NCBI RefSeq assembly: GCF_019711635.1
Contig: NZ_JAIGNT010000001.1
Location: 124,001 to 188,000 of the forward strand
DNA: 64,000 nt
Direction of reading: 5' to 3'
From: Qipengyuania huizhouensis
GTDB lineage: Bacteria; Pseudomonadota; Alphaproteobacteria; Sphingomonadales; Sphingomonadaceae
The position numbers were made by a program, and so were the translations under genes. The notes beneath the pieces were generated by a model. It saw only the letters and a list, made by a program, of their open reading frames with translations. It searched no databases and was not told the DNA's origin. Positions 8,684 to 18,468 of the stretch are shown here, in pieces (within the stretch, counting starts at the first letter, position 1; every line of letters starts with the position of its first letter).

Positions 8684-9592
8684 TTACGCCTTATCTCTGC
8701 TTGAACGCGCGTTGTCCAACGCTTTGACCGCACGCGCCGCGACCGGATCGTCCATATGCCGCCGGAGTTCGTCCACCGCCTGAGCGGTCAACGCCGCGCG
8801 GCCGCGTGGGCCGTTGAAATATTCCTGTATCCAGGGGTGATCGAGCTCCATCAGCTTGGGCACAGTATCGACCGCGATGACCTTCCGGTCCGCCAGGACC
8901 GCCACCCGGTCGCAGATTTCATGCAGCGTATCGAGATCGTGCGTAATCAGGAACACGGTGAGACCCAGCGTCTCCTTGAGCTCACGCGTCAGATTGTCGA
9001 ACGCGGAGGCACCGATGGGATCAAGACCGGCAGTCGGCTCGTCGAGGAACAGCAGTTCGGGATCGAGTGCCAGCGCACGGGCGAGGCCGGCGCGCTTCTT
9101 CATGCCGCCCGACAATTCGCTCGGATACTTGTTCACCGCTTCTTCCGGCAGGCCGGACAGCAGGACCTTGTAGCGCGCAATCTCTTCGCGGAGCTCATCG
9201 GAAATCTCGGGATAGAATTGCTTCAGCGGCACCTCTACGTTCTCGCCAACCGTAAGGGTCGAGAACAGTGCACCTCCCTGGAACAGCACGCCCCAGCGAT
9301 CCCGTACGCCGATTTGCTGGTCCGGCTCCGCATCGACGATTGATTTGCCGAAAACTTCGATCTCGCCCTCGGTCGGCCGCTGCAGCCCGATGATCGAGCG
9401 CATCAGCACGGATTTTCCAGTACCTGAACCGCCGACCACGCCCAGAATCTCGCCGCGCTTCACCGTGAGGTCCAGCCCTTCGTGAACCACCGTTTCGCCG
9501 AACTGGTTCTTCAGATTCTCCACTATGATGGGATATTCGCCGCGATAGCGTTCGTGGCGCCTCGGAGATTTCGTGCCTCTTTCCTCGGCCAT
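8684..9592 (-). CDS. mlaF: Lipid transport ABC ATPase MlaF
   Basis: 302 aa. Walker A GGSGTGKSVLMRSIIGL, Q-loop region LFQGGALFSTLTVGENV, ABC signature LSGGMKKRAGLARAL, Walker B LLFLDEPTAGLDP and H-loop LITHDLDTL are all present. It powers the Mla phospholipid transporter at the inner membrane. The ATG at 9592 overlaps the mlaE stop (ATGA). A 30-residue basic N-terminal extension (EERGTKSPRRHERYRGEYP) precedes the ABC fold and is longer than in E. coli MlaF. The open frame continues to 9892 inside mlaE but that part is not coding. Confidence 0.94.
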   Translation of the reverse strand: MAEERGTKSPRRHERYRGEYPIIVENLKNQFGETVVHEGLDLTVKRGEILGVVGGSGTGKSVLMRSIIGLQRPTEGEIEVFGKSIVDAEPDQQIGVRDRWGVLFQGGALFSTLTVGENVEVPLKQFYPEISDELREEIARYKVLLSGLPEEAVNKYPSELSGGMKKRAGLARALALDPELLFLDEPTAGLDPIGASAFDNLTRELKETLGLTVFLITHDLDTLHEICDRVAVLADRKVIAVDTVPKLMELDHPWIQEYFNGPRGRAALTAQAVDELRRHMDDPVAARAVKALDNARSSRDKA

Positions 9593-10701
9593 CAGCCCCA
9601 CCCCAACTCGGTGAAGAAGACAGCGAAGATTGCGTCGAGGACGATGACCGCGAAGATTGCCGAAACCACCGACAAGGTGGTGCGCAGGCCGACCTCTTCC
9701 GAATTCCCCTTCACCTGCATGCCGTGGTAACAGCCTGCCAAGGCAACGATCAGGCCGAAGACCGGCGCCTTGATCAGGCCGACCCATACATCGTAAGTCG
9801 GCACGACTTCCTGGATGCGCGAGAGGAAGGTCAGAAAGGGAATGCCGAGCATGATGTCGCCGACGAAGGCGCCGCCGATAATCGCCATGCACGAAGCATA
9901 AAAACCCAGCAGCGGCATCATCAGCACAGCGGCCAGAATACGCGGAACCACCAGCGCTTCCATCGGCGAAATACCGATAGTGCGCATCGCATCAATTTCC
10001 TCGGTCAGCTTCATCGTGCCGATTTCGGCGGCAAAGGCACTGCCCGAACGGCCTGCAACCATAATGGCCGTCATCAGAACGCCCAGTTCGCGCAAGGTGA
10101 TACGGCCGACGAGATTCACCGTCAGCGTCTCCGCCCCGAATGCGGCCAATTGCACCGCCCCCTGCTGTGCGATGACGATCCCGATGAGAAAACTCATCAA
10201 GCCGATAATGGGCAGTGCAGAAACGCCGACCAGTTCGACTTGCCGCACCAGTGCAACCATGCGGAAATTACGTGGATGGCGCGCCAACCGCGCAATGGAA
10301 ATAAGCAAGGCGCCGAGGAAGCTGACAACGCCGACAATCCCCGATCTCGCGTTGAAGACCTTCTCGCCCACTGCTTCGGGAACTCGCACCCACACAGGCG
10401 CGCGCGGAGGGGCAATACCGTAATCGCTGCTGAGCCCTTCTAGCGCGTCCAGCAAGCGTTCCGCCCGATCGCTGGCCCCCACGATTTCCGCATTGTGCTC
10501 GCCAGCGATCTGACAAGCCACCCACGCGCCCACCGTGTCGATCTCCGACACGCTTGCGAGGTCGACCTTCGCGATCGGTCCTTCAAGACTGCGCAACTCT
10601 TCGTCGAGAGCGCCGATGGTCGATACGAGATAGGGCCCGGCGAGCTTGAGCACCGCGCCCCCATCCCCCTGTTCGAGTTCGTATTCTGCCAATCCAGCCA
10701 T
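9592..10701 (-). CDS. mlaE: MlaE permease with fused N-terminal STAS domain
   Basis: 369 aa. Residues 1-95 form a STAS domain ([44 protein letters not shown]), equivalent to the separate MlaB of E. coli. The rest is the MlaE permease with five or six membrane helices and the family core [33 protein letters not shown] and [23 protein letters not shown]. It forms the membrane part of the phospholipid transporter with MlaF, MlaD and the lipoprotein downstream. First gene of the operon. The start at 10701 lies about 100 bases from valS, which is divergent. Confidence 0.93.
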   Translation of the reverse strand: MAGLAEYELEQGDGGAVLKLAGPYLVSTIGALDEELRSLEGPIAKVDLASVSEIDTVGAWVACQIAGEHNAEIVGASDRAERLLDALEGLSSDYGIAPPRAPVWVRVPEAVGEKVFNARSGIVGVVSFLGALLISIARLARHPRNFRMVALVRQVELVGVSALPIIGLMSFLIGIVIAQQGAVQLAAFGAETLTVNLVGRITLRELGVLMTAIMVAGRSGSAFAAEIGTMKLTEEIDAMRTIGISPMEALVVPRILAAVLMMPLLGFYASCMAIIGGAFVGDIMLGIPFLTFLSRIQEVVPTYDVWVGLIKAPVFGLIVALAGCYHGMQVKGNSEEVGLRTTLSVVSAIFAVIVLDAIFAVFFTELGWG

Positions 10702-10805
10702 TCACCATGCGGTATGCGGGGAATCGCCCGACTAAACAAGCTTGTATCAAGTCCTTTCCCATACGGCGTTGCATCGCACAAAAGGCGCTGGCAAAGGCGG
10801 CAGCC

Positions 10806-13514
10806 ATGAGCACCGAGCTATCCAAGACTTTCGACCCGGCCGAAATCGAGCAGCGCTGGTACGCGTATTGGGAAGAAAACGGCCTGTTCCGTCCCGAACG
10901 CCCGGACGCAGAGCCCTTCACCATCGTGAACCCGCCGCCGAACGTCACCGGCTCGCTCCACATCGGCCATGCGCTCGATAACACGCTGCAGGATGTGGTG
11001 ATCCGTTATGAACGCCTTCGCGGCAAGGATGCCTTGTGGGTGGTAGGCACGGATCATGCGGGCATCGCCACGCAGATGGTGGTCGAACGCCAGCTCGAGG
11101 CGAGCCAAGACAAGCGCACGAATTACAGCCGCGAGGAATTCGTCGACAAGGTCTGGCAATGGAAAGAGGAAAGCGGCGGCACGATCACCCGCCAACTCCG
11201 CCGCCTCGGCTGCTCGATGGACTGGTCCAGAGAGCAGTTCACGATGGACGAGCATTTCTCGCACGCCGTGCTCAAGACCTTCGTGGATCTCCACAACGAC
11301 GGCCTGATCTATCGCGACAAGCGGCTGGTGAACTGGGACCCGAAGCTGAAGACCGCCATTTCAGACCTCGAGGTCGAGACGACCGATGTGAAGGGCGGTT
11401 TCTGGCACTTCAGATACCCGCTGGCGGACGGCGTCACGCTCGATGACGGGCGCGACCATATCATAGTCGCCACCACGCGCCCGGAAACCATGCTCGCCGA
11501 TATGGCAGTGGCGGTACATCCCGATGACGAACGATATAAAAGCGTGGTTGGCAAGCATGTCGTTCTGCCAATCACGGGCCGCCGCGTGCCGATTGTTGCC
11601 GACGAGCATGCCGATCCCGAACTGGGTAGCGGCGCGGTCAAGATCACGCCGGGCCACGACTTCAACGATTTCGAAGTGGGCAGGCGCGCAGGCATGAAGG
11701 CTAGCGATATGCTCAACATGCTCGATGGCGATGCCAACGTCTGCCAAACCGCCGACGGGCTGGTGCCGGAAGAATTCCTCGGCCTGCACCGCTTCAGGCG
11801 AGACGGCGTGGATGGCGCGCGCGAACTGGTGGTCCAACGCCTGAAGGAGCAGGGCTACCTCATCCCGCATGTCACCAGGGACAAGGAAGGCAACGAGACC
11901 GAGCATGACTCCGAGCCGCGCACAATCGCCACCCCTTTCGGCGACCGTGGCGGTGTGGTGATCGAACCCTGGCTGACCGACCAATGGTACGTCGATGCCG
12001 AAAAGCTCGCGCGCGCGCCGATCGAGGCGGTGAAGGACGGTACCATCGAAATCGTCCCGAAGGCCTGGGAAAAGACCTTCTTCAACTGGATGGAGAACAT
12101 CCAGCCGTGGTGCGTCAGCCGGCAACTCTGGTGGGGCCACCGCATCCCTGCATGGTACGATGCCGACGGCAAGGCCTATGTCGCCATGACCGAGGAAGAA
12201 GCACAGGCGCAGGCTGGCGAAGGCGTGGTGCTGACCCGCGACGACGATGTTCTCGACACGTGGTTCTCCTCCGCACTCTGGCCATTTGCAACACTCGGCT
12301 GGCCGGAAAAGACCGACTTGCTCGATAAGCACTATCCCAACAACCTGCTGATTTCCGGCTTCGACATCCTGTTCTTCTGGGATGCGCGCATGATGATGCA
12401 GGGCATGCACCTGACGGGCAAGGCGCCGTGGCCGCGGCTTTACCTGCATGGCCTCGTGCGCGCAGCGGACGGCGCGAAGATGTCCAAGTCCAAGGGCAAT
12501 GTCGTAGATCCGCTGGGCCTGATCGACCAGTACGGAGCCGATGCGCTGCGCTTCTTCATGTCGGCGATGGAAAGCCAGGGCCGCGACATCAAGATGGATG
12601 AGCGCCGCGTCGAGGGCTACCGCAACTTCGCCACCAAGCTGTGGAATGCGACCCGATTCTGCCAGTCCAACGGTATCGGCGCCAGCACCACTATCGCCGC
12701 GCCTGCCGCGAACCAGGCGGTCAACAAGTGGATCATCGGCGAGGTCGTCGAGACCAAGAATGCGCTCGAACAGGCGATGGCCGACCTGCGCTTCGATGCC
12801 GCCGCCAATACGATCTATCACTTCGTCTGGGACCGTTTCTGCGATTGGTACATCGAGCTGATCAAGGGCAATTTCGACGAGGAAACGAAGACAGTCGCCG
12901 GCTGGGCGCTGGATCAGATCCTCGTCATGCTGCACCCCTTCATGCCCTTCATCACCGAAGAGCTGTGGTCGAAGCAGGGCGATCGTCCGGACTATCCGCT
13001 GATCACCGCCAAATGGCCAGAACCGCAGGCAGAGGTGGACGCTGCTGCCAAGGTCGAAATCGACTGGGTGATCGCACTGACCAGCGCCGTGCGTACCGCG
13101 AAGAACGAAATCGGCATTGCACCGGGCGCAAAGCTAGTAGCATTTTGCCCCTCTCCCTCACCGCTGGGGCGCAAGGTGGCCGAAGAGAACGCACCTGCCA
13201 TCGAGCGTCTTGCGCGCCTCACCCAGATCCATTTCGCCGAAGCGCCCGGCGGCGCGGCGATGCAAGTTGCGGCGGGCGAAGATGCCTTCATCATCCCGCT
13301 CGAAGGAGTCATCGACATCGAGGCTGAAAAGGCCCGCCTTACCAAGGCGATGGAAACCTCCTCCAAGGAAGCGAAATCGCTCGAGGGCCGCCTTGGCAAT
13401 GCGAATTTCGTCGAACGTGCAAATCCGGAGGCGGTCGAAAAGGCCCGTGCCGATTTTGCCCATCACACGGCGGAAATCGAACGGCTGGAGGCGGCACTGG
13501 CGCGTCTGGGCTGA
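10806..13514 (+). CDS. valS: Valyl-tRNA synthetase
   Basis: 902 aa class I synthetase that charges tRNA(Val) and edits mischarged Thr. HIGH motif in [15 protein letters not shown] (about 43-57), the large CP1 editing insert with [24 protein letters not shown] motif in [14 protein letters not shown], anticodon-binding domain after about 650, and the C-terminal coiled-coil arm ([20 protein letters not shown]). The ATG at 10806 yields [19 protein letters not shown], the usual family start; the frame opens earlier at 10707 but no homologous sequence is expected there. Large antisense open frames over this gene are shadows. Confidence 0.98.
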   Translation: MSTELSKTFDPAEIEQRWYAYWEENGLFRPERPDAEPFTIVNPPPNVTGSLHIGHALDNTLQDVVIRYERLRGKDALWVVGTDHAGIATQMVVERQLEASQDKRTNYSREEFVDKVWQWKEESGGTITRQLRRLGCSMDWSREQFTMDEHFSHAVLKTFVDLHNDGLIYRDKRLVNWDPKLKTAISDLEVETTDVKGGFWHFRYPLADGVTLDDGRDHIIVATTRPETMLADMAVAVHPDDERYKSVVGKHVVLPITGRRVPIVADEHADPELGSGAVKITPGHDFNDFEVGRRAGMKASDMLNMLDGDANVCQTADGLVPEEFLGLHRFRRDGVDGARELVVQRLKEQGYLIPHVTRDKEGNETEHDSEPRTIATPFGDRGGVVIEPWLTDQWYVDAEKLARAPIEAVKDGTIEIVPKAWEKTFFNWMENIQPWCVSRQLWWGHRIPAWYDADGKAYVAMTEEEAQAQAGEGVVLTRDDDVLDTWFSSALWPFATLGWPEKTDLLDKHYPNNLLISGFDILFFWDARMMMQGMHLTGKAPWPRLYLHGLVRAADGAKMSKSKGNVVDPLGLIDQYGADALRFFMSAMESQGRDIKMDERRVEGYRNFATKLWNATRFCQSNGIGASTTIAAPAANQAVNKWIIGEVVETKNALEQAMADLRFDAAANTIYHFVWDRFCDWYIELIKGNFDEETKTVAGWALDQILVMLHPFMPFITEELWSKQGDRPDYPLITAKWPEPQAEVDAAAKVEIDWVIALTSAVRTAKNEIGIAPGAKLVAFCPSPSPLGRKVAEENAPAIERLARLTQIHFAEAPGGAAMQVAAGEDAFIIPLEGVIDIEAEKARLTKAMETSSKEAKSLEGRLGNANFVERANPEAVEKARADFAHHTAEIERLEAALARLG

Positions 13515-13634
13515 CCGAGGCCCGGATTGCGCCGCCGAGGCTATCCCTACGCAGGTCGAAACACGGAGACGGGTTTTCCTACTTGCGTTACATATGCCAT
13601 GTCCGATGCATTCGTTAGCAGTCCTTCGCGTCCA

Positions 13635-13644
13635 GGGGGGGGGG
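13635..13644 (+). repeat. Run of ten G residues
   Basis: Uninterrupted G10 in the 244-base gap between valS and queE. Otherwise this gap shows no gene or clear hairpin. Such tracts slip during replication and are also common sequencing-error sites. Confidence 0.9.
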
Positions 13645-13758
13645 CCGAAAATCCGCTCTTTTGTCGCCTTTGCATGGTCAAGTGATGGAAAATAAACGCT
13701 TTTTCAGGATGACGCCGGAGTCGCCTTTGTCGCCTTCGTCGCCGGGTCGAAAGCGGCG

Positions 13759-14505
13759 ATGACTCTCGTCCTCGCCACCGATGACAATGGCGGACCGGAA
13801 ATTTTCGCGTCGGTCCAGGGCGAAGGGCCGAGCGCGGGCATGCCGGTCGCCTTCATGCGGCTTTCGCGCTGCAATCTTGCCTGCGTGTGGTGCGACACGG
13901 CCTATACCTGGCATTTCGAGGGCGCAGAGGCGAAGTTCGGGCGCCCCCATCGCGATGGTGTGATCTTCGAGCGCAAGGACAACCAGGTCACGCTGGATGA
14001 AGAAGAGGTTGCCGCGCTTATCCTTTCGCTGGGGCAGGATCGGCTGGTGATCACCGGTGGCGAACCGCTCCTGCAGGCGCCCGCGCTGACGAAACTACTC
14101 GACTTGCTGCCGGACATCGCGGTCGAGATCGAAACCAACGGGACCACAAGGGCCCCGCCCCGGCTCGATATCCGTATCGACCAGTTCAACGTCAGCCCCA
14201 AGCTGGCGCATAGCGGCAATCCCGCCAATCTCGCGCTGCTGCCGGAACGGCTGGACGCCTATGCCACCGATCCCCGCGCATGGTTCAAATTCGTGATTGC
14301 CCAGCCTGCGGATGTCGAGGAGGTGCTGACCCTGCGTGATCGCTACCGGTTCCAGGCCGACCACGTCTTCCTGATGCCGGAGGGAACGGATAGCGAGACG
14401 ATCCGGACACGCGAGAAATGGCTCGCCCCGCTATGCCTGAAACACGGTTTCCGGCTTAGTGATCGGCTGCATATTCATCTGTTTGGAGATACCAGAGGAA
14501 CGTGA
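13759..14505 (+). CDS. queE: 7-carboxy-7-deazaguanine synthase
   Basis: 248 aa radical-SAM enzyme that contracts 6-carboxytetrahydropterin to 7-carboxy-7-deazaguanine in queuosine biosynthesis. Motifs: SVQGEGPSAGMPVAFMRLSRCNLACVWC carries the CX3CX2C iron-sulfur ligands; TGGEPLLQ is the SAM-binding GGE; IETNGT follows. The insert between cysteine motif and TGGEP is about as long as in other alphaproteobacterial QueE. No other queuosine gene is next to it in this window. Start ATG at 13759. Confidence 0.92.
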   Translation: MTLVLATDDNGGPEIFASVQGEGPSAGMPVAFMRLSRCNLACVWCDTAYTWHFEGAEAKFGRPHRDGVIFERKDNQVTLDEEEVAALILSLGQDRLVITGGEPLLQAPALTKLLDLLPDIAVEIETNGTTRAPPRLDIRIDQFNVSPKLAHSGNPANLALLPERLDAYATDPRAWFKFVIAQPADVEEVLTLRDRYRFQADHVFLMPEGTDSETIRTREKWLAPLCLKHGFRLSDRLHIHLFGDTRGT

Positions 14506-14526
14506 TTCCTCCCTTCGCAGGGATCG

Positions 14527-16506
14527 CTATCCTTGCGAACGCCAGCGCTGGACTGTGCGAAGGACGAGATCCTCTTCTCCGCCGGGCTTGTTCCACATCT
14601 CGATGAAGCTCGGGTCCTCCGATGCTGGTCGCTTTATTTCCTCGAGATTGTCAAAGCTCACGCGGATGGGAATCGCGACGCCCTCGCCGCAGATGATGCA
14701 CTCGCGGTTGCGGAGTGCGGGAATCGCATCGAGAAACCCCCGCGCACCTTCCGGCATCGCGGCACGGACGAAGTCCTGGTCGCGATCGTTGTTGAGGCGC
14801 ATCGAAATGATCGTGCCGCATTGCGACAGCACGCCTTCGGCAAGGTCCGATGGGCGCTGCGTTATCAACCCCAGCGAGATACCGTATTTACGACCTTCCT
14901 TGGCAATTCTCCCGAGAATGGTGCCGACGGAGTTGCCATCAGCATTTTTCTCGTTGGGAACGTAACGGTGCGCTTCTTCGCAAACCAGCAGGATCGGCGT
15001 GGTCTTGTCGTCACGGCCCCAGATGGCGAAGTCGAACACTAGCCGGCTGAGCACGGCGACCACCGTCGAGGTGATGTCCGAAGGCACGCCCGATACGTCG
15101 ATGATTGAAATTGGCCTGCCATTGGAAGGCATCCGGAAAATCTTCGCGATGAACTCCGCCATCGTGTCGGCCACCAGCATTCCGGAGAACATGAACTGAT
15201 AGCGCGGATCGGCCTTGAGCTCGTCCAGCTTGTTCTTGATGCGCATATACGGCGCGGAATTGGTCGCCTTGTCGAGCTTGCCCATCTGGTCCTGGATCTC
15301 GTTCGAAAGATCCGAAAGCAGATAGGGGATGGGCGAATCGACCGTAATCTTGCCCATCGTTTCGGCCAGGCGACTTTTGCTCCGCGCCTTGAGCAGACAC
15401 TTGGCGAGAATATCGGCATCGACCTGTCGTTCGTTGCCATTGCTGGTCAGGATGACTTCGCAATGCTCTTCGAAGTTCATGATCCAGTAGGGCATCTGGA
15501 GATTAGAGACGTCGAGGATCACGCCGGTGTTGCGAAACGCCGCCGAATATTCGCCATGCGGATCGATCATGACGATATGCCCTTCGGGCGCCGCCTCGCA
15601 GATGCGGTGCAGGATCAGTGCCGCACTGGTCGACTTACCGGTACCGGTCGAGCCCAGTAGCGCGAAGTGCTTGCCGAGCATGGCGTCGACATAAATACCG
15701 GCACGGATATCCTTGGTCGGATAGACCTTGCCGACGGTGATCGAACTGCGCCCGTCGCTGGCGTAAACCTGTTTCAGATCGGCAGTCGAAGCCGGATATA
15801 TCATTGCCCCCGGCACTGGATAGCGCGTCACACCGCGGCGAAACCCGTGAAGTTTACCGGTGAGCTTTTCCTCCATCCCTTCGCCGAGAAAATCGATATT
15901 GGCGAGAATGCTGCCCGCCTTCCGATCCTGCCGCTGATTCCGCACGCTGGCCAGCAACCAGCTATTGCCAACGCGGATCTTGATCTGCGAGCCGACTTGC
16001 CCCGCCATTGCGATTGCGGGATCTTCATCATCGGCGCATTCGGTCAGACGTTGCGTGTCGATGGCGATCATCGATCCGGAGCCCGCGATTTCAAGTACGA
16101 TGCCAATTGGCTGGAGGGCGTTGTCGCTGGGCATCACGACATCGTCTTCGGAGGCCGGGGCCGGATCAGTCTCAAGCTTTGGAGCAGGCTCTGATGGAGT
16201 TGATGCCGCTCCCTGCAGGGGCGCCGCAGGAGTTGGCGCCACTTCGTCCGGTACAGCGCCTTCGGCAGGAGGAAGGACAGACGGTTCGCCAGCCAGCTTT
16301 TCAGATGTAGTCTCCGGCGGCGAAATGGTTTGCTGGTGAACATAGCCCGAGCGCGAAGCCGCCCCGGTGGCAGGTGAAATCATCTCGCTATCTGCAGAGC
16401 GGCGAATTCGATCGCGCAGCGAATTACTGCGCTGTTCCGGTTGTTCGGACTCCATTTGACGCGGACCGCCAAAGGAACCGAAATCTCCATTGCCCATATC
16501 GTTCAT
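14527..16506 (-). CDS. HerA/VirB4-like ATPase with disordered N-terminus (DUF87)
   Basis: 659 aa. Residues 1-125 are Pro/Ser/Glu/Ala-rich and probably disordered. A beta-rich HAS-barrel-like region follows (GSQIKIRVGNSWLLASVRNQ), then the motor: Walker A GSTGTGKSTSAALIL, a DPHGEY motif, Walker B ILLVCEEAHRYVP, sensor GLITQRPSDLAEGVLSQC and an arginine-finger-like MRLNNDRDQDFV. HerA-type motors translocate DNA, usually with the NurA nuclease; no NurA is nearby. This solitary bacterial form is widespread in alphaproteobacteria with unknown role. A TTAA-AATCGGG-TCAA sequence at 16570-16584, one base off the CtrA consensus, lies upstream. Confidence 0.85.
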   Translation of the reverse strand: MNDMGNGDFGSFGGPRQMESEQPEQRSNSLRDRIRRSADSEMISPATGAASRSGYVHQQTISPPETTSEKLAGEPSVLPPAEGAVPDEVAPTPAAPLQGAASTPSEPAPKLETDPAPASEDDVVMPSDNALQPIGIVLEIAGSGSMIAIDTQRLTECADDEDPAIAMAGQVGSQIKIRVGNSWLLASVRNQRQDRKAGSILANIDFLGEGMEEKLTGKLHGFRRGVTRYPVPGAMIYPASTADLKQVYASDGRSSITVGKVYPTKDIRAGIYVDAMLGKHFALLGSTGTGKSTSAALILHRICEAAPEGHIVMIDPHGEYSAAFRNTGVILDVSNLQMPYWIMNFEEHCEVILTSNGNERQVDADILAKCLLKARSKSRLAETMGKITVDSPIPYLLSDLSNEIQDQMGKLDKATNSAPYMRIKNKLDELKADPRYQFMFSGMLVADTMAEFIAKIFRMPSNGRPISIIDVSGVPSDITSTVVAVLSRLVFDFAIWGRDDKTTPILLVCEEAHRYVPNEKNADGNSVGTILGRIAKEGRKYGISLGLITQRPSDLAEGVLSQCGTIISMRLNNDRDQDFVRAAMPEGARGFLDAIPALRNRECIICGEGVAIPIRVSFDNLEEIKRPASEDPSFIEMWNKPGGEEDLVLRTVQRWRSQG

Positions 16507-16605
16507 TATCCAGCCCTGGCCCCTCGAATTGGCGCATATGCGTTAGCTCGGAGTGATGGCGGATAAGGGTTAAAATCGGGTCAACGATGGTGATTTGTCA
16601 CCGTG

Positions 16606-17355
16606 TCACAAGCGCGCGAAAACCCGTCCTGCCCCCCAACCCATGAAGACAGAAAGAAACACGGCAATCAGACCATAAGCGAGGCCGTAATTCTGCGAGA
16701 AATATTCCACGCGGCGTTCCATACCGACCTTGCGGACTTCGACTTCCGCCACCGCCGAAGCGATGACACGGCCCTGGGTCACCGCAAATGTTTCCGCAGT
16801 ATAGGTGCCTGTAATTACATTCGAAGGCAGGGATATCCGGGCCTGGTACAGGACGTTTTCGGTAATCTGCACTCCGTTCATATCCTCTTTGTACAGTCCC
16901 TGGCGCTGCTTGAGATCGACCAGGCCTTCGGCAAACCGAAGCTGTTCTTCGGGATCGATACTGCCGTTTGGAGAAAGCTGTATGTATCGTGTGCCGAACT
17001 CGTAGATAGCGGCGGTCTTTTCATCGACGATCTCGGAAACGGACCGCGATGAAGCAACCGCGAAGAAGCTCGGCACGGAACGGAAATCGTTGCTCTGTGC
17101 ATTGACCCAGACGCCGGCGAAACGTTCCTTTTCACGAAGGCGGATGGGCTCGCTCGGACCCTTGAGTACGACCACGATATCATAGCCCTGCCCGGCCCGA
17201 CCATCCGGATCGAGAACTGCGCCGAACAGCAACAGTTCGGTCCCGGTAAAGCCTTGGCGTACCTGGACTTCGTGCTGCGAGACTTCGGGCACCAGCACCG
17301 GATCGCTCTGACCCATCAGAGCAAATGCGGCGAGCAAGAGCAGCAGAAACCTCAC
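16606..17355 (-). CDS. TIGR02186-family periplasmic/membrane protein
   Basis: 249 aa. N-terminal signal peptide (LLLLLAAFALMGQS), a beta-rich periplasmic domain with SQHEVQVRQGFTGTELLLFGAV and VVVLKGPSEPIRLREKERFAGVWVN, and one C-terminal membrane helix (YGLAYGLIAVFLSVFMGWGAG). This matches the alphaproteobacterial TIGR02186 family, almost always next to a TauE/SafE permease as here: its ATG overlaps the upstream stop by four bases. The pair is assumed to export a sulfur-containing or similar anion, which is not proven. Confidence 0.85.
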   Translation of the reverse strand: MRFLLLLLAAFALMGQSDPVLVPEVSQHEVQVRQGFTGTELLLFGAVLDPDGRAGQGYDIVVVLKGPSEPIRLREKERFAGVWVNAQSNDFRSVPSFFAVASSRSVSEIVDEKTAAIYEFGTRYIQLSPNGSIDPEEQLRFAEGLVDLKQRQGLYKEDMNGVQITENVLYQARISLPSNVITGTYTAETFAVTQGRVIASAVAEVEVRKVGMERRVEYFSQNYGLAYGLIAVFLSVFMGWGAGRVFARL

Positions 17356-18257
17356 AGAGAATATACCGTGTAGATTTCGTCAGGCTGGTAGAACAGCCCG
17401 AGAAGCATGCGAAATGCGATGGCCAGGACGATGGCCGCCAGGACCAGCCGCAGAATTTCCGGTTTTGCCTTGACCGCCAGCTGCGAACCGAATTGCGCCC
17501 CTGTCACCGAGCCGATCAGCAAGAGGGCCACCAGCACTATGTCCACCGCTCGTGTGGTCAAAGAATGCATGATAGTTGTGGCAATGGTGACGAACAGAAT
17601 GTTGTACAGGCTCGTGCCTACGACGACATTGGCGCTCATGCCGAGTATGTAGAGCATCGCCGGCACGAGGATAAATCCGCCCCCCACCCCCATGAGCATT
17701 GTGAGGATGCCGACCACGACACCGACCAGTGCCGGGGCCAAGGGAGAAATGTATAGGCCCGAGCCATAAAAACGCCAACGCCAGGGAAGGTTCGCAACAA
17801 GAGGATGGTGGCGCCTGCGCGGGGCTTGCTTGCCTGCGGTCCCCCGAAGCACCTGCAAGCCCTCCTTTGCCATAAGCATTCCGATCGATCCGAGCAGGAC
17901 GACATAAAGGGCGTTGATTACGACATCGATCTGTCCGATCGAACGAAAGAAACGGAACAGCAGCGCGCCAATGCCCGCGCCTATAACCCCGCCTCCCACC
18001 ATGACCGAGCCCATGCGATAGTCCACGCCCTTGCGCTTGCTATGCGCGAATACTCCCGAGACACTTGCACCAGTTACCTGCGTCGATGCCGAGGCAGCAG
18101 CAACAGTCGGTGGAATGCCGTAAAAGATCAGGAGTGGAGTGGTCAGGAAACCACCTCCTACTCCAAAAAGGCCCGACAGCACTCCCGTCAGCGCCCCGAG
18201 CGCAACGATCCAGAGACCGTTCACCGAAAGGTTTGCGATGGGGAGATAAACGTCCAT
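17352..18257 (-). CDS. TauE/SafE-family sulfite exporter-like permease
   Basis: 301 aa, about eight membrane helices arranged as two repeats. Each repeat opens with the family glycine motif: GVLSGLFGVGGGFLTTPLL near residue 25 and GILTMLMGVGGGFILVPAM near 190. These proteins move small sulfur or carboxylate anions. Start ATG at 18257 (MDVYLPIANLSV); the frame extends to 18371 without family-like sequence. Forms a two-gene operon with the TIGR02186 gene and is divergent from nhaA. Confidence 0.9.
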   Translation of the reverse strand: MDVYLPIANLSVNGLWIVALGALTGVLSGLFGVGGGFLTTPLLIFYGIPPTVAAASASTQVTGASVSGVFAHSKRKGVDYRMGSVMVGGGVIGAGIGALLFRFFRSIGQIDVVINALYVVLLGSIGMLMAKEGLQVLRGTAGKQAPRRRHHPLVANLPWRWRFYGSGLYISPLAPALVGVVVGILTMLMGVGGGFILVPAMLYILGMSANVVVGTSLYNILFVTIATTIMHSLTTRAVDIVLVALLLIGSVTGAQFGSQLAVKAKPEILRLVLAAIVLAIAFRMLLGLFYQPDEIYTVYSL

Positions 18258-18468
18258 GGGCCAGCCCCTATCGCAGGCGAAGAGTGTATAAAAGCGGAAC
18301 TGCGCTTTCAGTTTCCCGAGATTGCCGTGTGGGCCGGTTGCCGACCGCTCGACCGAACTCTTGCATGACATTCCTGCCGCCGAAACGCCCGTTCTTCCTC
18401 ACAAACTTTGCACAACGGAGAATCGACACTTGCAACGTGCCCGGCTTTCCGAAAAAGAGCAGCCCGAC

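Noticed and set aside
11361..12935. 524-codon frame antisense to valS
   Set aside because: Shadow of a strongly conserved synthetase gene; composition without recognisable domains.
16570..16584. TTAA-N7-TCAA as a CtrA box before the HerA-like gene
   Set aside because: One mismatch in an AT-containing gap is expected by chance; weaker case than the parA site and no functional link.
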